Assembly: GCA_903921295.1 (NCBI GenBank)
Contig: CAIXOZ010000061.1
Coordinates: 1 to 10,671 of the forward strand
Source: an uncultured cyanobacterium
GTDB taxonomy: Bacteria > Cyanobacteriota > Cyanobacteriia > PCC-6307 > Cyanobiaceae
DNA length: 10,671 bases
Reading direction: 5' to 3'
Shown in pieces: positions 8,233-10,671 of this stretch; the first letter of the stretch is position 1; each line of letters starts with the position of its first letter. Both the position numbers and the translations under genes were made by a program. Under the pieces are notes generated by a model, which was not told the DNA's origin, made no database searches, and saw only the letters and a list, made by a program, of their open reading frames with translations.

Positions 8233-9333
8233 TCAGTGCAACGGGGACCCTGGCGGCGGCTGGCAATGGGCAGCGAGCAGATGCAGATCGGGACACCGGC
8301 CGCGCAGCTGCTCCTGCAACCGCTCCGCCAGGGGACGCCGCCAGAGTCGCCAACCGGAGCGTTTCCGGCTCTGGCCGAGCACGATCTGGCTCAGATGACG
8401 CTGCTCGACCTGCTGCAGGATCGCCTGCAGGATTCCTATGGCTTCGACCCGCACCCACACACCGCCCACGTCCTCACAGAGGCGTTGGCAGCGCTCCAGG
8501 CACAGCGCCTGCTCCAGGCTCAGACAACGCTCCGGAGCCTGAACCGTCAGCGCCAGAAGCCTGGCATCGAGGCCCGCCGCCAGCCGTGCCGCCCGCCGCA
8601 GCAGCTGGTCACTGCCGGGATCCAGGCTCAGGCAGACCAGCAGCCGCTCATGCACGACGCCACGGGCGGCAGGAACGTCCTCCTCCACCCGGTCGGCCAC
8701 CTCCCGCAAGGCCAGCTCCCGCAGGGCGACCAGATGGCGGCGCTGAAAGAAATTGGCCAGGGCCTGCGCCACCTTCTCCGGCGCATAAACCTTGCCCTCC
8801 TGCAGGCGTTCCTGCAGGGTCTCAGGCGTCACATCCACGAGCACGACCTCGTCGGCGCGTTCCAGCACCCGGTTGGGGATGCGTTCCCGCACCACCACAC
8901 CGGTGAGCTCAGCCACCAGATCGTTGAGGCTCTCCAGATGCTGGATGTTCAGGGTCGAATACACATCCATCCCCGAGAGCAGCAGCAACTCCACGTCCTG
9001 CCAGCGCTTCTGACGGTCGCTGCCCGGGGCGTTGGTGTGGGCGAGCTCATCCACCAGCACCAGCTGGGGATGCCGGCTCAGCACCGCCGCCACATCGAGC
9101 TCCTCCAGGCACACCCCCCGATGCAGCAGGCGGCGGCGCGGCAGCTGCTCCAGCCCCTCGGCACTGCGGGCCGTTTCTGGCCGGCCATGGGTGTCGAGCC
9201 AGCCGATCACCACATCGATGCCGTCGCGGCGTGCCTCATGGGCCTCTTCGAGCATCCGGCAGGTCTTGCCCACCCCGGGCGCCATGCCGATGAACACCTT
9301 GTGGCGTCCCCGTCGCTGGGCGGCGACCATCAT
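8233..9333 (-). CDS. kdpD: Truncated KdpD: N-terminal sensor domain plus USP domain, no histidine kinase
   Basis: Full KdpD is a membrane histidine kinase of about 900 residues that senses K+ limitation. This 366-residue protein is only its N-terminal part. Walker A is GMAPGVGKT (16-24), Walker B-like VLVDELAHTN is at 92-101, followed by KRWQDVE, STLNIQHLESLND, EGKVYAPEK and LRELALREVADRV, all typical KdpD. From about residue 215 a universal-stress-protein-like domain follows (RLLVCLSLDPGSDQLLRRAARL to IVLGQSRKRS). It stops before any transmembrane, GAF or kinase region. I chose ATG 9333 because it overlaps the kdpC stop by one base (TGATG) and puts the conserved GRHKVFIG start at the usual place; an AAGGG lies eight bases before it. 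A GTG at 9429 would add 32 residues overlapping kdpC. Short KdpD proteins are known in cyanobacteria such as Anabaena, so this need not be decay. Confidence 0.93.
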   Translation of the reverse strand: MMVAAQRRGRHKVFIGMAPGVGKTCRMLEEAHEARRDGIDVVIGWLDTHGRPETARSAEGLEQLPRRRLLHRGVCLEELDVAAVLSRHPQLVLVDELAHTNAPGSDRQKRWQDVELLLLSGMDVYSTLNIQHLESLNDLVAELTGVVVRERIPNRVLERADEVVLVDVTPETLQERLQEGKVYAPEKVAQALANFFQRRHLVALRELALREVADRVEEDVPAARGVVHERLLVCLSLDPGSDQLLRRAARLAAGLDARLLALTVQAPERCLSLEQALCLERCQRLCEDVGGVWVRVEAIGILQAILQQVEQRHLSQIVLGQSRKRSGWRLWRRPLAERLQEQLRGRCPDLHLLAAHCQPPPGSPLH

Positions 9334-9890
9334 CAGAAGGCCCTTGGAGGATCCGCTCGCTCGAACTGATCGAGAGCCAGGTTGAAGACCAGCACATTCA
9401 CCACCGGCTCGATCGCCTGAAGGCGCCACGGCCCCGCCTGCGCCTGTCGCAGCAACCGCTCCAGCACGTCGGGCGGCAGGCCACGCTCCCGGGCCAGCCG
9501 CGGCAGCTGCTGACGCGCCGCCGCCAGCGAGAGGTGGGGATCCACGCCGGAGCCTGAATCGAGCAGCAGATCCGGGGCCGGCGCCACCATCCCCTGCTGT
9601 TGCCAGAGCGCCGCGGCCGCCGCCACCCGTGCCGCCAGCTCCGGATCAGCGGGCGCCCGATGGGGATGGAGGCCAGGGCGGCCCTGGAGATAACGCGCGG
9701 AGCGCACCGGTTGGCCGATCAGACGGGAACCGACGACGACGCCATCGCGGCGCAGCAGGCTGCCCTCCGCCTGCGCGGGTGCCAGCAACGGCGCCAGCGT
9801 CAGCAGCGGCAGGCTGGCCACCACCACACTCAGCAGCCAGAGGACCAGGGTGAGGCGCAGACCGGCCAGCCAGGGACGCAGCCCGTTCAT
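9333..9890 (-). CDS. kdpC: Potassium-transporting ATPase subunit C
   Basis: KdpC is the single-span subunit of the KdpFABC high-affinity K+ pump and is thought to help nucleotide binding by KdpB and stabilise the complex. The 185-residue length fits the family (about 190). Residues about 8-38 are the N-terminal membrane anchor (LRLTLVLWLLSVVVASLPLL). Family motifs follow: GSLLRRDGVVVGSRLIGQ, LLLDSGSGVDPHLSLAAA, a QLPRLARERGL stretch, and the C-terminal VVNVLVFNLALD. The ATG at 9890 overlaps the stop of the preceding KdpF-like gene in an ATGA arrangement, and its own TGA overlaps the kdpD ATG, so translation is probably coupled along the operon. Nothing appears broken. Confidence 0.96.
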   Translation of the reverse strand: MNGLRPWLAGLRLTLVLWLLSVVVASLPLLTLAPLLAPAQAEGSLLRRDGVVVGSRLIGQPVRSARYLQGRPGLHPHRAPADPELAARVAAAAALWQQQGMVAPAPDLLLDSGSGVDPHLSLAAARQQLPRLARERGLPPDVLERLLRQAQAGPWRLQAIEPVVNVLVFNLALDQFERADPPRAF

Positions 9891-10066
9891 CCGAAACGCT
9901 CCGGCTTCAGGATCACGGCGAAGAGAACGCCGCTCAGGGTGAGGGTGAGGCAGAGCAGCAGAGCCAGGGCATGGCTCTGCAACGGCGGCTGCCGTCCTCC
10001 GACCCAGGGGGCGAGCAGCAGGGTGGCCGCCGTGATCAGCAGCGGCAACCAGAAGCGAAGCGGCAT
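9887..10066 (-). CDS. Small two-helix KdpF-like protein in the kdpF/kdpG position
   Basis: From ATG 10066 this is a 59-residue membrane protein lying between kdpB (22-base gap) and kdpC (4-base ATGA overlap). The first helix is about 5-22 (FWLPLLITAATLLLAPWV) and the second about 33-53. The end, SGVLFAVILKPERF, matches the conserved end of KdpF (single-helix pattern ending in AL-x-x-P-E-x-F), the small subunit that stabilises the Kdp complex. KdpF is usually about 30 residues, so this has an extra N-terminal helix. Cyanobacterial operons such as those of Anabaena carry a gene called kdpG in this place; this is probably that type, with a recognisable KdpF tail. A TTG at 10111 would extend it into kdpB but is less likely. 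The ribosome site is weak, and coupling to kdpB is possible. Confidence 0.82.
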   Translation of the reverse strand: MPLRFWLPLLITAATLLLAPWVGGRQPPLQSHALALLLCLTLTLSGVLFAVILKPERFG

Positions 10067-10088
10067 CGGTGGCCGGTGCGGCACGAGC

Positions 10089-10671
10089 TCAGACCAGCCT
10101 GAACAGCGCAAGGCTGAGATCGATCACCTTGATGCCGATGAACGGCGTCACCACGCCGCCGACGCCGAAGATCAGGAGATTCCGCCGCAGCAGCTGCTCC
10201 GCCGAGAGCGGCCGGAAGGGCACACCGCGCAGGGCCAGCGGCACAAGGGCCGGAATGATCAGGGCGTTGAACACCATCGCCGAGAGGATCGCCGAACGGG
10301 GCGAGGCGAGCCCCATCACATTCAGCCGACCCAGGCCGAGATCGGCGAACAGCGCCGGCAGGATCGCGAAGACCTTGGCGATGTCATTGGCGATCGAGAA
10401 GGTGGTCAGGGCCCCGCGGGTGATCAGCAGCTGCTTGCCGATGGTGACGATGTCGATCAGCTTCGTCGGATCGCTGTCGAGGTCGACCATGTTCGCGGCC
10501 TCCTTGGCGGCCTGGGTGCCCGAATTCATCGCCACCCCGACATCGGCCTGGGCGAGGGCCGGGGCGTCGTTGGAGCCGTCACCGGTCATCGCCACAAGCC
10601 GACCGTGCCGTTGCTCGCCGACGATCACGGCGATCTTGTCCTCCGGGGTGGCTTCGGCGATCACCTGATCC
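10089..10671 (-). CDS. kdpB: Potassium-transporting ATPase subunit B, C-terminal 193 residues
   Basis: KdpB is the P-type ATPase subunit that hydrolyses ATP to drive K+ uptake through KdpA. The window holds its C-terminal part; the frame is open to the right edge (first full codons read DQVIAEATPEDK). AEATPEDKI and MTGDGSNDAPALAQADVGVA are the P-domain hinge of P-type ATPases, followed by MNSGTQAAKEAANMVDLDSD and LITRGALTTFSIANDIAK, which are specific to KdpB. The remaining 120 residues are the last membrane helices, ending LALFRLV. The more common KdpB form has TGDGTNDAP; the Ser here is allowed by the family pattern TGDGxND. The aspartyl-phosphate (DKTGT) motif and kdpA, if present, must lie beyond the right edge. 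Confidence 0.97.
   Translation of the reverse strand, partial: DQVIAEATPEDKIAVIVGEQRHGRLVAMTGDGSNDAPALAQADVGVAMNSGTQAAKEAANMVDLDSDPTKLIDIVTIGKQLLITRGALTTFSIANDIAKVFAILPALFADLGLGRLNVMGLASPRSAILSAMVFNALIIPALVPLALRGVPFRPLSAEQLLRRNLLIFGVGGVVTPFIGIKVIDLSLALFRLV

Noticed and set aside
8236..9369. Plus-strand open frame of 377 codons opposite kdpD
   Set aside because: Antisense shadow of kdpD, which carries clear Walker motifs and USP features on the minus strand.

Overview
The window is high-GC bacterial DNA from what is most likely a unicellular cyanobacterium of the Cyanobium/Synechococcus type. Three things point there: a type III glutamine synthetase (GlnN), a Kdp operon whose KdpD is only the N-terminal half (the form known from cyanobacteria), and small cyanobacterial-style conserved hypothetical genes. 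This assignment rests on gene content and was not tested by a search.

Layout. Positions 1-3049 hold five minus-strand genes. From 5' to 3' of transcription they are a multi-pass membrane protein (2336-3049), a TM2-domain protein (1888-2301), a coiled-coil protein with a conserved central domain (1172-1849), a second membrane protein clearly paralogous to the first (365-1063), and the start of another coiled-coil gene (163 to beyond the left edge). The N-terminus of that last gene resembles the 225-residue coiled-coil protein. The region therefore looks like a duplicated membrane-protein plus coiled-coil module of unknown function. The two membrane genes are visibly lower in GC than their neighbours.

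Positions 3140-5554 (minus) encode glycogen phosphorylase (glgP). It is divergent from glnN at 5891-8059 (plus), which encodes glutamine synthetase III; the 336-base region between them must carry both promoters. glgP mobilises stored carbon and glnN assimilates ammonium.

Positions 8233-10671 (minus) are the 3' part of a kdp operon: the kdpB C-terminus (running off the right edge), a two-helix KdpF-like gene in the kdpF/kdpG position, kdpC, and a truncated kdpD with no histidine kinase. kdpF-like/kdpC and kdpC/kdpD overlap by 4 and 1 bases, so translation is probably coupled. The operon makes the high-affinity K+ ATPase. glnN and kdpD converge across a 173-base region with two strong hairpins and a short tandem repeat.

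I saw no tRNA, rRNA, CRISPR array, transposase or phage gene. The least explained part is the duplicated membrane/TM2/coiled-coil cluster on the left.
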